Positions 1-6,522 are shown, numbered from the stretch's first letter. The stretch is DNA of 6,522 bases from Flavobacteriaceae bacterium (GCA_029245825.1 JAQWON010000059.1:1-6522); one strand, 5' to 3'. Numbers and translations: made by a program. Notes: generated by a model from the sequence alone, not told the origin.

Positions 1-1
1 A

Positions 2-142
2 CTGGCTAAAGAAATCAGTGGGGATACCACAGAGTTTATGGCTGATGTTGTTTTAAATGAAACTTACTACTGGAAAGTTATCGCAATAGATGCCAATGGA
101 AATACAGCTTCATCTGGTGTATACGCCTTTAGAACTCAGTAA
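2..142 (+). CDS. 3' end of a fibronectin type III-like domain protein (5' partial)
   Basis: An open frame enters from the left edge and ends at TAA (140-142), leaving 46 residues. The visible part contains TYYWKVIAIDANGNTASSG and ends in VYAFRTQ. The pattern Y-W-x-V-x-A-x-D-x-x-G-N-x-(S/T) followed by a closing F-R-T strand is the usual last half of a fibronectin type III module in Bacteroidota surface proteins and lipoproteins. The protein stops directly after this module, so it carries no C-terminal T9SS sorting domain; if exported, it would more likely be a lipoprotein or periplasmic protein, but its N-terminus is not visible. It converges on the OmpA gene with a 20-base gap. The other two plus-strand frames are soon closed here (frame 1 has TAA at 7-9). 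The full function cannot be judged from this fragment. Confidence 0.75.
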   Translation: MAKEISGDTTEFMADVVLNETYYWKVIAIDANGNTASSGVYAFRTQ

Positions 143-162
143 TAATTGATTCTAATAGGGAA

Positions 163-2157
163 CTAGTTATATATAATTTTGAATTCGGTCCTTCTATTTT
201 GTTGATGTTCTTCTTCAGTGATTGAACAACAAGGGCATTCATTTTTTATATCAAGCGATTCAATATTTTCTTTTCCTAACCCTTTACCAAAAACTCTTTC
301 AGATTTTTCTATTCTTTGATGTATATAATTTAATACACTTTCATTTCTTTTAATAGAAAGTTTTAAGTTATACTCATTTGAGCCTCTACAATCAGCATAT
401 GAATTAACTTCTATTTTGATTTCAGGATAACTATTTAATATTTCTAGAACAGCATCTAATCTGTCTTTGTGTTTTTCTAACAAAGTAAATTTATCAAAAT
501 CAAAAAAGATTGGTGAGGGAGTTTTCAGTTTTGGCATATCTTCTCTTTCAAGAGTAACCTTGATAGGGTCTGAAGATCCAAAATCTGAATTTATAACATA
601 GGTAAACTTATCTCCTTTTTCTAGTGGGTTATTATTTTTGTAGATAAAGCTTCCATTGTTATTTAGTTTGAGATAACCAAAATCTGTACTTTTTATTATT
701 GTAACACCTTTTTCAAAAAGAGCGGTTAACGGATCATTTGAAAACATCTTTTTTATATCATTTGATAATACTCCTTCAAATGAAATAGCAAGTGTATCAT
801 TAGTTTTGTATTTGTAATTATCATCTTCACCAATTATTTGCGGAGTGAACTTAAAAGCATAAAGATCATCATCTCCTTTCCCATCAGATCTATTAGAAGC
901 CAGTAGACCAAATTGAAGAGGATTTGAGATGTATATTGAAAAGTCATCATTGTCTTTAGAATTAAATGGAGAATTTAGAGAATGTATTTCCCATCGATTT
1001 TCAATCACATTTATAGCCATTTTAATATCTAGCTTTTCTCTTTCACCTTCTTCAATGGAGGTTTCAGTGTTGCCAAATTTATCCCCAACAACATTTAGTA
1101 CATCACCATCACCTTCAGTTGATGAATAAAATAAAAATCTTTCATTATGAATAAATGGGAAGACTTCATCTTTTGCAGTATTTATATCAGGGCCAAGATT
1201 TATAACTGGGCCAAATTTGCCATCAGGCAAAATGTGAGCAAAGTATAGGTCCATGCCTCCATAACCCTCCGGGCGATCACTTGCAAAATAAAGCTTGTGA
1301 TCAGTTGCGCTTACACTAGGATGCATCGATGAGTAACCCTGTAAATTAATTGATGCGGGGAATGCAATGGTAGAATTAATGTCGCTATATTTTATTGAAT
1401 AAATATCTAATTCAATAATATTTTTTTCTCCTATTGCTTTTGAGCTACGAGTAAAATAAAGAATATCAGATTTTTCATTCCAAGATGCAGGGCCTTCTTG
1501 AAAAAGTGAATTTATTGAATTGGGGAAAGCCTCAGAAGAATTTACTTTAAAAGATTTTTCATCAAAATCGCTTTTATGTAAATTATAAACAGGATAAAGA
1601 GACCTAAACCTTTTTTTGAAAGCTTTATTGTATTCATCTGGCTGAACTTTAGAATAAATCATGCCAGGTGAAGAAGGGTGATTTAAATAATATGCACCAA
1701 ACTCTGAATTTTCTGTATTGATTTCAAGATTAGTAAGGGCATATTGATCTTTAGCTAAATCTTTAGAAGAGTCTTCATTAGAATCTATTTTATTTTTGAT
1801 TGGAAGCTTTAGTGCTTTTTCAATGTATTCATCTTTTAAGCTCGGATTATTAGTGATATAATTTGTGTAATGGTAATAGTCTATTACTTCTGCAAAATCA
1901 GAATCTACAATAGGTTTTAGAGATTTCTCAGCTTCTTCAACTAATCCAATTTCAAAATATGCTTTGGCAAGATTTCTTATGTTTTTATCAGGCATTTTTC
2001 CCTCATAATCAAGATAAAAAGAAATAGATTTTTCATATTCTTTATTGAAAAAATAATAATCCCCCCAGGCTAATTTTTTTTCATTTAAACCGGGTTCTTT
2101 TATCTGCGCGTTTAAAGAACTAAAGATTAGAAAAGTAAATAATAATTTTTTTTTCAT
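163..2157 (-). CDS. OmpA-family outer-membrane/peptidoglycan-anchoring protein with TPR, PD40 and cadherin-like regions
   Basis: A 664-residue protein. Residues 1-18 are a Sec signal peptide (MKKKLLFTFLIFSSLNAQ). Residues about 26-115 are helical and TPR-like (WGDYYFFNKEYEKSISFYL; LAKAYFEIGLVEEAEKSL). Residues about 220-435 hold PD40/WD40-like beta-propeller repeats, with the blade motifs LYFTRSS, KLYFASDRPEGYGGMDLYFA, FLFYSS and GLLASNRSDGKGDDDLYAF. Residues about 452-537 resemble a bacterial cadherin/VCBS-like module (GVLSND, DPLTA, NNNGSFIY, KFTYVINSDFG). Residues 549-663 are an OmpA C-terminal domain: IFFDFDKFTLL, SYADCRGSNEYNLKLSIKR and NRRTEFKI. D589 and R604 align with the residues that bind diaminopimelate of peptidoglycan in this family. 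The layout resembles PorE of the T9SS (TPR, propeller, carboxypeptidase-regulatory-like domain, OmpA), but with the cadherin-like module in the third position. It starts 2 bases after the PorP/SprF stop, so the two are probably co-transcribed and translationally coupled. Likely role, inferred: periplasmic anchor of the neighbouring outer-membrane protein to the cell wall. Confidence 0.9.
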   Translation of the reverse strand: MKKKLLFTFLIFSSLNAQIKEPGLNEKKLAWGDYYFFNKEYEKSISFYLDYEGKMPDKNIRNLAKAYFEIGLVEEAEKSLKPIVDSDFAEVIDYYHYTNYITNNPSLKDEYIEKALKLPIKNKIDSNEDSSKDLAKDQYALTNLEINTENSEFGAYYLNHPSSPGMIYSKVQPDEYNKAFKKRFRSLYPVYNLHKSDFDEKSFKVNSSEAFPNSINSLFQEGPASWNEKSDILYFTRSSKAIGEKNIIELDIYSIKYSDINSTIAFPASINLQGYSSMHPSVSATDHKLYFASDRPEGYGGMDLYFAHILPDGKFGPVINLGPDINTAKDEVFPFIHNERFLFYSSTEGDGDVLNVVGDKFGNTETSIEEGEREKLDIKMAINVIENRWEIHSLNSPFNSKDNDDFSIYISNPLQFGLLASNRSDGKGDDDLYAFKFTPQIIGEDDNYKYKTNDTLAISFEGVLSNDIKKMFSNDPLTALFEKGVTIIKSTDFGYLKLNNNGSFIYKNNNPLEKGDKFTYVINSDFGSSDPIKVTLEREDMPKLKTPSPIFFDFDKFTLLEKHKDRLDAVLEILNSYPEIKIEVNSYADCRGSNEYNLKLSIKRNESVLNYIHQRIEKSERVFGKGLGKENIESLDIKNECPCCSITEEEHQQNRRTEFKIIYN

Positions 2158-2159
2158 AT

Positions 2160-3089
2160 TTAAAATATTCTAGGTGATCTTAAAACAGAAAAATCTTTTC
2201 TGATTAAATCAAATCGTAACATAAACTCATGAGTAGGATTTGAAAATTTTATTGAATCATCTAAAGATGATGTGTTGTATGTATATCCAATAGAAATATT
2301 CTTGCTTAGATAAATTCCGCCCATCAAACCAAATCCTCCTCCAAATTCTGATTGAGGTAAAATTTTGAAGATAGAACTTCTCATTTGAGGACCTATCCAA
2401 AATAATTCTTTGTATTGAAAGAGTGCGCTCAGATCATATCCAGTAATTGCTCCAGGAGTATGCTTTATAAGTAAACTTGGCTTTAATTGGATATTTTCTG
2501 TAAAGGAGACTAGCCCACCAGATATTAGGTATAAATGTCTTTTTAAGTTAAAAGAATTTTTTTCAATTATCCATGGGACAGAAAATCCTGCATAAAATTT
2601 TGGGCTATGATAGTAAAAACCAAATCCAAGATTTGGGACAAATGAATCATTTTCTTCAAATGAAAATGCAACATCATTTGGAGTTGAAGTTGACAAAATG
2701 GAAGTGTCAAAATTAATATTTGCTACTCCTAATTTAAGGCCAAGAGAAAGAAACGAAGACTCCCCAGTAGGAAGATGATAAGATACATCAGCAGCAACAC
2801 TAGTATTATTTAAAGGACCAATTTTATCATTCACACCACTTATTCCTATTCCTAATTTTTTAGGAGACATTTTATTGCTAAATGTAAAGCTTTGTGATTC
2901 TGGTGCTCCATCAAAATTGAGCCATTGCATTCGGTGGAGAATAGTAAAATTTGAATAATCTTTTGACCCTGCATAAGCAGGATTTAAATGCTGATGGCTA
3001 AACATATATTGGGTGAATATAACTTCTTGCTGTCCGTGAATATTAAAACAGATTAGCCCAAATATAATTATGTGTATGAGTTTTTTGAT
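2160..3089 (-). CDS. PorP/SprF-family type IX secretion outer-membrane protein, probable non-canonical start
   Basis: Outer-membrane beta-barrel of the PorP/SprF family, whose members help T9SS export or anchor specific large surface proteins (SprF for SprB in Flavobacterium johnsoniae). Family marks are YMFSHQHLNPAYAGS near the mature N-terminus (usual form QYMFNPLAINPAYAGS), alternating-hydrophobicity, glycine-rich strands throughout, THEFMLRFDL near the end and the terminal SPRIF (usual SPRFF). The first in-frame ATG (3003-3005) falls inside the conserved QYMF motif and would give 281 residues with no signal peptide. The frame stays open upstream to TAA at 3105-3107 and encodes a textbook leader: (ATC)-KKLIHIIIFGLICFNIHG, then QQEVIFTQYMF. 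No ATG, GTG or TTG lies in that extension. I therefore place the start at ATC 3087-3089 (309 residues); ATA 3099-3101 is an alternative. The 3' end is 2 bases before the OmpA gene. The family call is firm; the exact start is not. Confidence 0.85.
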   Translation of the reverse strand: MKKLIHIIIFGLICFNIHGQQEVIFTQYMFSHQHLNPAYAGSKDYSNFTILHRMQWLNFDGAPESQSFTFSNKMSPKKLGIGISGVNDKIGPLNNTSVAADVSYHLPTGESSFLSLGLKLGVANINFDTSILSTSTPNDVAFSFEENDSFVPNLGFGFYYHSPKFYAGFSVPWIIEKNSFNLKRHLYLISGGLVSFTENIQLKPSLLIKHTPGAITGYDLSALFQYKELFWIGPQMRSSIFKILPQSEFGGGFGLMGGIYLSKNISIGYTYNTSSLDDSIKFSNPTHEFMLRFDLIRKDFSVLRSPRIF

Positions 3090-3113
3090 TTGAAATTCTA
3101 TTGCTTATTTATA

Positions 3114-3121
3114 TAAAGATA
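3114..3121 (-). promoter_or_regulatory. Candidate -7 element for the PorP/SprF-OmpA operon
   Basis: Read on the minus strand this is TATCTTTA, matching TAnnTTTG except for the last base, as in the opposing plus-strand candidate. It lies 24 bases upstream of the proposed ATC start. No TTG is found at the expected distance upstream (only TTAAGC-like sequence), so support is weak. Confidence 0.2.
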
Positions 3122-3128
3122 TTAAATA

Positions 3129-3140
3129 AATAAATTTATT
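3129..3140. repeat. 12-base perfect palindrome in the divergent spacer
   Basis: AATAAATTTATT is its own reverse complement and sits near the middle of the divergent spacer. It could be an operator, but it consists only of A and T in an AT-rich spacer, so chance is a serious alternative. Confidence 0.25.
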
Positions 3141-3169
3141 AGCTTAAGAGTCTGAATGCCAATTGTTTT

Positions 3170-3197
3170 TTGAGATAAATTAAAATAGATAACTTTA
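3170..3197 (+). promoter_or_regulatory. Candidate Bacteroidota-type promoter for the adhesin gene
   Basis: TTG (3170-3172), a 17-base spacer, then TAACTTTA (3190-3197). The primary sigma factor consensus known in Flavobacterium/Bacteroides is TTG-N17-23-TAnnTTTG; only the last G is replaced by A. It would place transcription start around 3203-3205, giving a leader of about 34 bases. In such AT-rich DNA a match of this quality can occur by chance. Confidence 0.3.
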
Positions 3198-3237
3198 TAT
3201 AATTGTTGTCAAGTTATTTTGATAGATTTATGGCTTT

Positions 3238-6200
3238 ATGAGAGATCTTTTTAAAGGACTTTTGTTTATTTTCTTTGTTTGTGTTAACTCTGAAATACTT
3301 CAAGCGCAGCTAAGTAAAAATCATTATATCCCTCCCATAGCATCAAATGGAAGAAGCGGGAATAATTCTTATCCAGAGGGTCAATTTATTTACATCTCTA
3401 CTCCTTCAACTATTGATGTTAACTACACTGTTATACCTGTTGGTTCTTCTGCTGCAAGTTATATTACAGGAGTAGTTTCAAAATCAGCATATGCAGAAAT
3501 ATCTGTAGGAACAGGAGACACTAACTTTGCAATTCAATTAACTGATGGAGATACTGAAGCCGCAACTGTTTTAAATAATAAGGGATATGTAATTAATGCA
3601 GATAGGCCGGTATATGTTTCAGTCAGGTTAAGGGCTGGCGGAGCTCAGGCTGGTGCCCTTGTAAGCAAAGGTAGTGCTGGGCTTGGAAAATCTTTTCGAT
3701 CGGGGAGTTTTGACAGCCAAAACCCAGGATCTAACAACTATCTTAATTTTATTTCTGTTATGGCCACTTCTGATAACACAAGTGTAACTTTTGATCAGAT
3801 TGAAAGGACAGTTGATTTAATTAATTATGCTGAACCTGCTGGAACTGGAATTTTTTCAATCAACGAAACATTAGATGCTTTTGAAACTTATGTTTTAGCA
3901 GTTTTTCCATCTAATACTGCTGCAAACGAAGATGGTCTTATTGGTGTTTCGATAGAATCGGATAAGGACATTGTTGTTAATACTGGATCTGCTAACGGTA
4001 GTTTTTTCAATGGTTCTGGAAGAGATTATGGAATCGATCAAATTGTTGGGAAAGAAAAGGTTGGGACTGAATATGGATTTGTAAAGGGAGGTGGTAATGA
4101 TGGGTGGGAGAATGTCTTGCTTGTAGCTACAGAGGATAATACTGAAATAAGGCTTAACGGGAGCTCTACAGTCCATGCTACAATAGACGCTTCAGACCCT
4201 AATAATAGATATGTAATTCTTGAAGGAGGTGAATATGACGCGACACATGAGACTCTTTTTGTTACTGCCTCTGAAAAAGTTTTTGCCTATCAGGGGATAG
4301 GCTCAGGTTCTAGTGAAGCTAATCAGTCGATGTTTTTTGTACCCCCTCTTTCATGTCAAAGCGTGGGGAGTGTTGATAACATTCCAAACATAGAATATAT
4401 TGGCACTGCACTTTACACAGGCTTTGTTACAATAATTACAAATTCTACAGCAACGGTAACATTTTCAGATCAAGATAATACAGATGTAGACATTGAATCT
4501 GGAGCTCTTGCAGGGGGCGTAACTCTTGTGGGCGGTACTAGAACAGTTCAGGGAACTACAAGCCTTGGGGAAACATATAAAGCATATGTTCTTTCAGGAC
4601 TTAATGGCGATGTTTCAGTTACTTCAACTGGGGAACTTTATTGTGCTTATTATAATCAAAGTGGAGTTGCTACTTCTGGAGGCTTTTATTCAGGTTTTAT
4701 TAGTAAGCCAGAGGTTGTTTTAAATCGTCCAGATGTTAGCGGAGAGTTTTGTTTGCCAAATGTTGAACTTACCGTTTCTTCTGATGCACTTGACAAATAT
4801 GATAGTTGGTCCTGGTGGTTTAACGGAGGTAGTGGTTTTGTAGATTTAGCCCAAGACAATAACCCCTTTGCCCCTTCAAATGCAGGATATTATAAAGTCA
4901 TAGCCTATGCAAATTGCGGAGGTGTAACTTCAACATATGAGTCAGATCTAATTCCAGTTAGTATTTGCCCTCCAGACTTTGATGGAGATGGTATTAATGA
5001 CAACATTGATTTAGATATTGATAACGATGGGATTTATAATGACGTTGAGTCCTGGGGAGATGGAGTGTTTAACCTTGCCGATATATCAGCCCCTAATTTT
5101 ACTTTGACTGGTGTTTCTACTCCGATTTCAGGAATTTTTACGGTTTCAACAACCGTTAATGCCCCCAACGCTATAGCAACTTCATCTGGAGGGATTGTAA
5201 ATTCTACAGTTTTTGCAGGGAGTAGTGAGTCAAACAAAATCGAATTTTTATTTCCGATAAACGATGCCAATTTCGAAGTGATTCACAATCCTTCAATATC
5301 GCATACTATTATTGACTACGAAGAATTCAGAATTACAGCTTTACCTTCTAGTAAAACTTTAACAGTTTTAAATACTGATAATCAGATTCTTATTGATACA
5401 GATTTTGATGATAATTTTGAGTCTGGCATTACATCATTTACTGCTAATGAGATACGTTTTAAATTTAATCCATCTCCTTCAGGGGCGACACCTTTTTCAT
5501 TTCATGGAGAACATTTAAACGGAATATCAATAACTCATATAAACAATAATGTCTCAAGTGATTCAGAAATATCTTTATTGGTAAGTCTGAGTCATTGGCC
5601 TAAAGACAGTGATATAGACGGAAGTTATAATTCCTATGATCTTGATAGTGATGCAGATTCTTGTTTTGATACTGCCGAAGCTGGATTTCTAGATACTGAT
5701 ATAGATGGTATATTGGGCACAAGTTCAGTTACTGTTAATACTCTTGGAGTAGTTACATCTGAAGGAGTTGCATATACGACACCTACAGATGGTGATTCCA
5801 ATGCTGTATATGATTTTCTTCAATCAGGGAGTACTGTTAGCATCACCTCTCTACCTACAACTCAGACTATTTGTTTGGGAGACACTGCAACTTACCAGGT
5901 TCAAACGGATACTCCTAATTCGATATACAAGTGGCAAATCTATAATGGGATAGACTGGGAGGATATTAATGACAATTCAGTTTATTCTAATACTGACAGC
6001 TCTACTTTATCTGTTACACCTAGTGATTATTCTTTAGACGGATCAGAATATAGAGTAGCGACTTGGAAAAACAACCATGCATGTAAAACTTTTTCTTCCC
6101 CTTCTGCTGGTCTAGTGATGCTTCCTCAGCGGACCATTACAATAAGCCCAAGCGGTGTTGATTTAAGCGATAAATGGGGAGGTGTTGAGCCTAATGGAGG

Positions 6201-6522
6201 CGGTGGTGAAAATCACGGAGAGTTTGGCGGGTCTAGTGGTATGTTTAATGATTTAGGCGCAACTCAAATTAGAGCACATATATTAGAATTAAGTTCTTCA
6301 ATTGCTGCTCCCGCTGGTTATACACTAGCAGGAACTTTTGGAGGAAGCTCATATTATAAGTCTAGCATAACTTCAAATTTTGCTTCTGCAAAACTAGCAT
6401 GTGAAAATGAAGGAGGATCATTATTAATAATAAATTCAATCGAAGAGTATAATTATATATATTCTATTAGGGTTGCTGTTTCTTCGGGTTGGTTTGGACT
6501 TTTTCAAGACACAACTGCACCG
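3238..6522 (+). CDS. Giant secreted modular adhesin: IgGFc-binding-like, Ig-like, TSP3-like and C-type lectin regions (3' partial)
   Basis: Open from ATG 3238 to the window end, 1095 codons without a stop. The start is fixed by in-frame TGA and TAG at 3220-3225. Residues 1-24 are a Sec signal peptide (MRDLFKGLLFIFFVCVNSE...QAQ), followed by LSKNHYIPP, typical of Flavobacteriia IgGFc-binding-type proteins. Residues about 30-490 are the IgGFc-binding-type region (YVSVRLRAGGAQAGALVSKG; SANGSFFNGSGRDYGIDQIV; GGGNDGWENVLLVATEDNT). About 490-577 is an Ig-like domain (C505, C560). 580-605 is a TSP3-like acidic repeat (DFDGDGINDNIDLDIDNDG). About 606-785 is beta-rich and unassigned. 790-865 is a second acidic block (DLDSDADSCFDTAEAG, DTDIDG, DGDSNAVYDF). 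About 868-961 is an Ig-like domain (C879, W899, C949). About 975-1018 looks like the C-terminal half of a C-type lectin domain (EPN 984-986, ENHGE, FND 1003-1005, ILEL). About 1027-1095 is the N-terminal half of another lectin domain (SYYKS; ASAKLACENEGGSLLIINSIEE; WFGL). Proteins of this layout usually end in a T9SS type B sorting domain, which would lie outside the window. Predicted role: T9SS-exported surface adhesin; the ligand is unknown. Confidence 0.9.
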   Translation, partial: MRDLFKGLLFIFFVCVNSEILQAQLSKNHYIPPIASNGRSGNNSYPEGQFIYISTPSTIDVNYTVIPVGSSAASYITGVVSKSAYAEISVGTGDTNFAIQLTDGDTEAATVLNNKGYVINADRPVYVSVRLRAGGAQAGALVSKGSAGLGKSFRSGSFDSQNPGSNNYLNFISVMATSDNTSVTFDQIERTVDLINYAEPAGTGIFSINETLDAFETYVLAVFPSNTAANEDGLIGVSIESDKDIVVNTGSANGSFFNGSGRDYGIDQIVGKEKVGTEYGFVKGGGNDGWENVLLVATEDNTEIRLNGSSTVHATIDASDPNNRYVILEGGEYDATHETLFVTASEKVFAYQGIGSGSSEANQSMFFVPPLSCQSVGSVDNIPNIEYIGTALYTGFVTIITNSTATVTFSDQDNTDVDIESGALAGGVTLVGGTRTVQGTTSLGETYKAYVLSGLNGDVSVTSTGELYCAYYNQSGVATSGGFYSGFISKPEVVLNRPDVSGEFCLPNVELTVSSDALDKYDSWSWWFNGGSGFVDLAQDNNPFAPSNAGYYKVIAYANCGGVTSTYESDLIPVSICPPDFDGDGINDNIDLDIDNDGIYNDVESWGDGVFNLADISAPNFTLTGVSTPISGIFTVSTTVNAPNAIATSSGGIVNSTVFAGSSESNKIEFLFPINDANFEVIHNPSISHTIIDYEEFRITALPSSKTLTVLNTDNQILIDTDFDDNFESGITSFTANEIRFKFNPSPSGATPFSFHGEHLNGISITHINNNVSSDSEISLLVSLSHWPKDSDIDGSYNSYDLDSDADSCFDTAEAGFLDTDIDGILGTSSVTVNTLGVVTSEGVAYTTPTDGDSNAVYDFLQSGSTVSITSLPTTQTICLGDTATYQVQTDTPNSIYKWQIYNGIDWEDINDNSVYSNTDSSTLSVTPSDYSLDGSEYRVATWKNNHACKTFSSPSAGLVMLPQRTITISPSGVDLSDKWGGVEPNGGGGENHGEFGGSSGMFNDLGATQIRAHILELSSSIAAPAGYTLAGTFGGSSYYKSSITSNFASAKLACENEGGSLLIINSIEEYNYIYSIRVAVSSGWFGLFQDTTAP

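Larger units (their letters stand above)
3090..3237. promoter_or_regulatory. Divergent intergenic region between the PorP/SprF operon and the adhesin gene
   Basis: 148 bases, strongly AT-rich, with no coding potential. It must hold the promoters for both divergent units unless the leftward operon is transcribed from within the adhesin gene. Neither start has a recognisable Shine-Dalgarno sequence, as is usual in Bacteroidota. It also contains a 12-base perfect AT palindrome and an 8-base inverted repeat (TTATTTAT 3105-3112 with ATAAATAA 3126-3133). A shared spacer would allow co-regulation of the secreted protein and its presumed export partner, but no known operator is recognised. Confidence 0.6.

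Noticed and set aside
143..162. Bidirectional terminator in the convergent gap
   Set aside because: The 20 bases and their flanks form no convincing GC-containing hairpin with a T-run on either strand.
929..1129. Plus-strand 66-codon open frame
   Set aside because: It lies wholly antisense to the propeller-coding part of the OmpA gene, has low-complexity Ser/Ile-rich content and no family resemblance.
2160..3005. Start of the PorP/SprF gene at the internal ATG (3003-3005)
   Set aside because: That ATG is the M of the conserved QYMF motif, which sits inside the mature protein. Using it would remove the signal peptide that is clearly encoded just upstream in the same frame.
3895..4176. Minus-strand 93-codon open frame
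   Set aside because: Antisense to the conserved IgGFc-binding-type region of the adhesin; no recognisable motif and no plausible translation start context.
4526..4723. Plus-strand 65-codon open frame
   Set aside because: Out-of-frame shadow within the adhesin gene, which is uninterrupted and has clear domains here.
4981..5034. EF-hand calcium-binding protein
   Set aside because: The D-x-D-G-D-G runs are spaced as in TSP3-like stalk repeats of Bacteroidota surface proteins (DxDNDGI, DLDxD) and lack the flanking helices of an EF-hand.
5034..5270. Minus-strand 78-codon open frame
   Set aside because: Antisense shadow of the adhesin's beta-rich segment; no independent evidence.
5768..5953. Plus-strand 61-codon open frame
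   Set aside because: Out-of-frame shadow over the second acidic block and Ig-like domain of the adhesin.

Overview
The window looks like the chromosome of a low-GC member of the Bacteroidota, most likely a marine Flavobacteriia. Four things point that way: a PorP/SprF-family outer-membrane protein, an OmpA-family protein with TPR and PD40 regions beside it, a very large secreted modular protein of the kind exported by the type IX secretion system (T9SS), and AT-rich translation starts with no Shine-Dalgarno sequence. No tRNA, rRNA, CRISPR array, insertion sequence or phage gene is visible.

Layout. Bases 2-142 (+) are the last 46 codons of a protein ending in a fibronectin type III-like module. 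A 20-base convergent gap follows. On the minus strand, read right to left, are a PorP/SprF-like gene (about 3089 to 2160) and, 2 bases after its stop, a 664-residue OmpA-family gene (2157 to 163), forming a tight two-gene operon. A 148-base, very AT-rich divergent spacer (3090-3237) separates this operon from a huge plus-strand gene that starts at 3238 and is still open at the last base (1095 codons seen, 3' end outside the window).

The large protein has a signal peptide, an IgGFc-binding-type N-terminal region, an Ig-like domain, thrombospondin-type-3-like acidic repeats (likely Ca-binding), an unassigned beta-rich segment, a second acidic repeat block, a second Ig-like domain, a segment resembling the C-terminal half of a C-type lectin domain (EPN...FND), and then the N-terminal half of another C-type lectin domain cut by the window end.

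Working model (inference from known SprB/SprF-type pairs): the large protein is a cell-surface or released adhesin exported by T9SS, the PorP/SprF protein is its dedicated outer-membrane partner, and the OmpA protein ties that partner to peptidoglycan. The T9SS sorting domain that would confirm this lies beyond the window. The main oddities are that the PorP/SprF gene has an intact in-frame signal peptide but no ATG, GTG or TTG from which to start it (best candidate: ATC at 3087-3089), the orphan half lectin domain, and a cadherin/VCBS-like module inserted in the OmpA protein.
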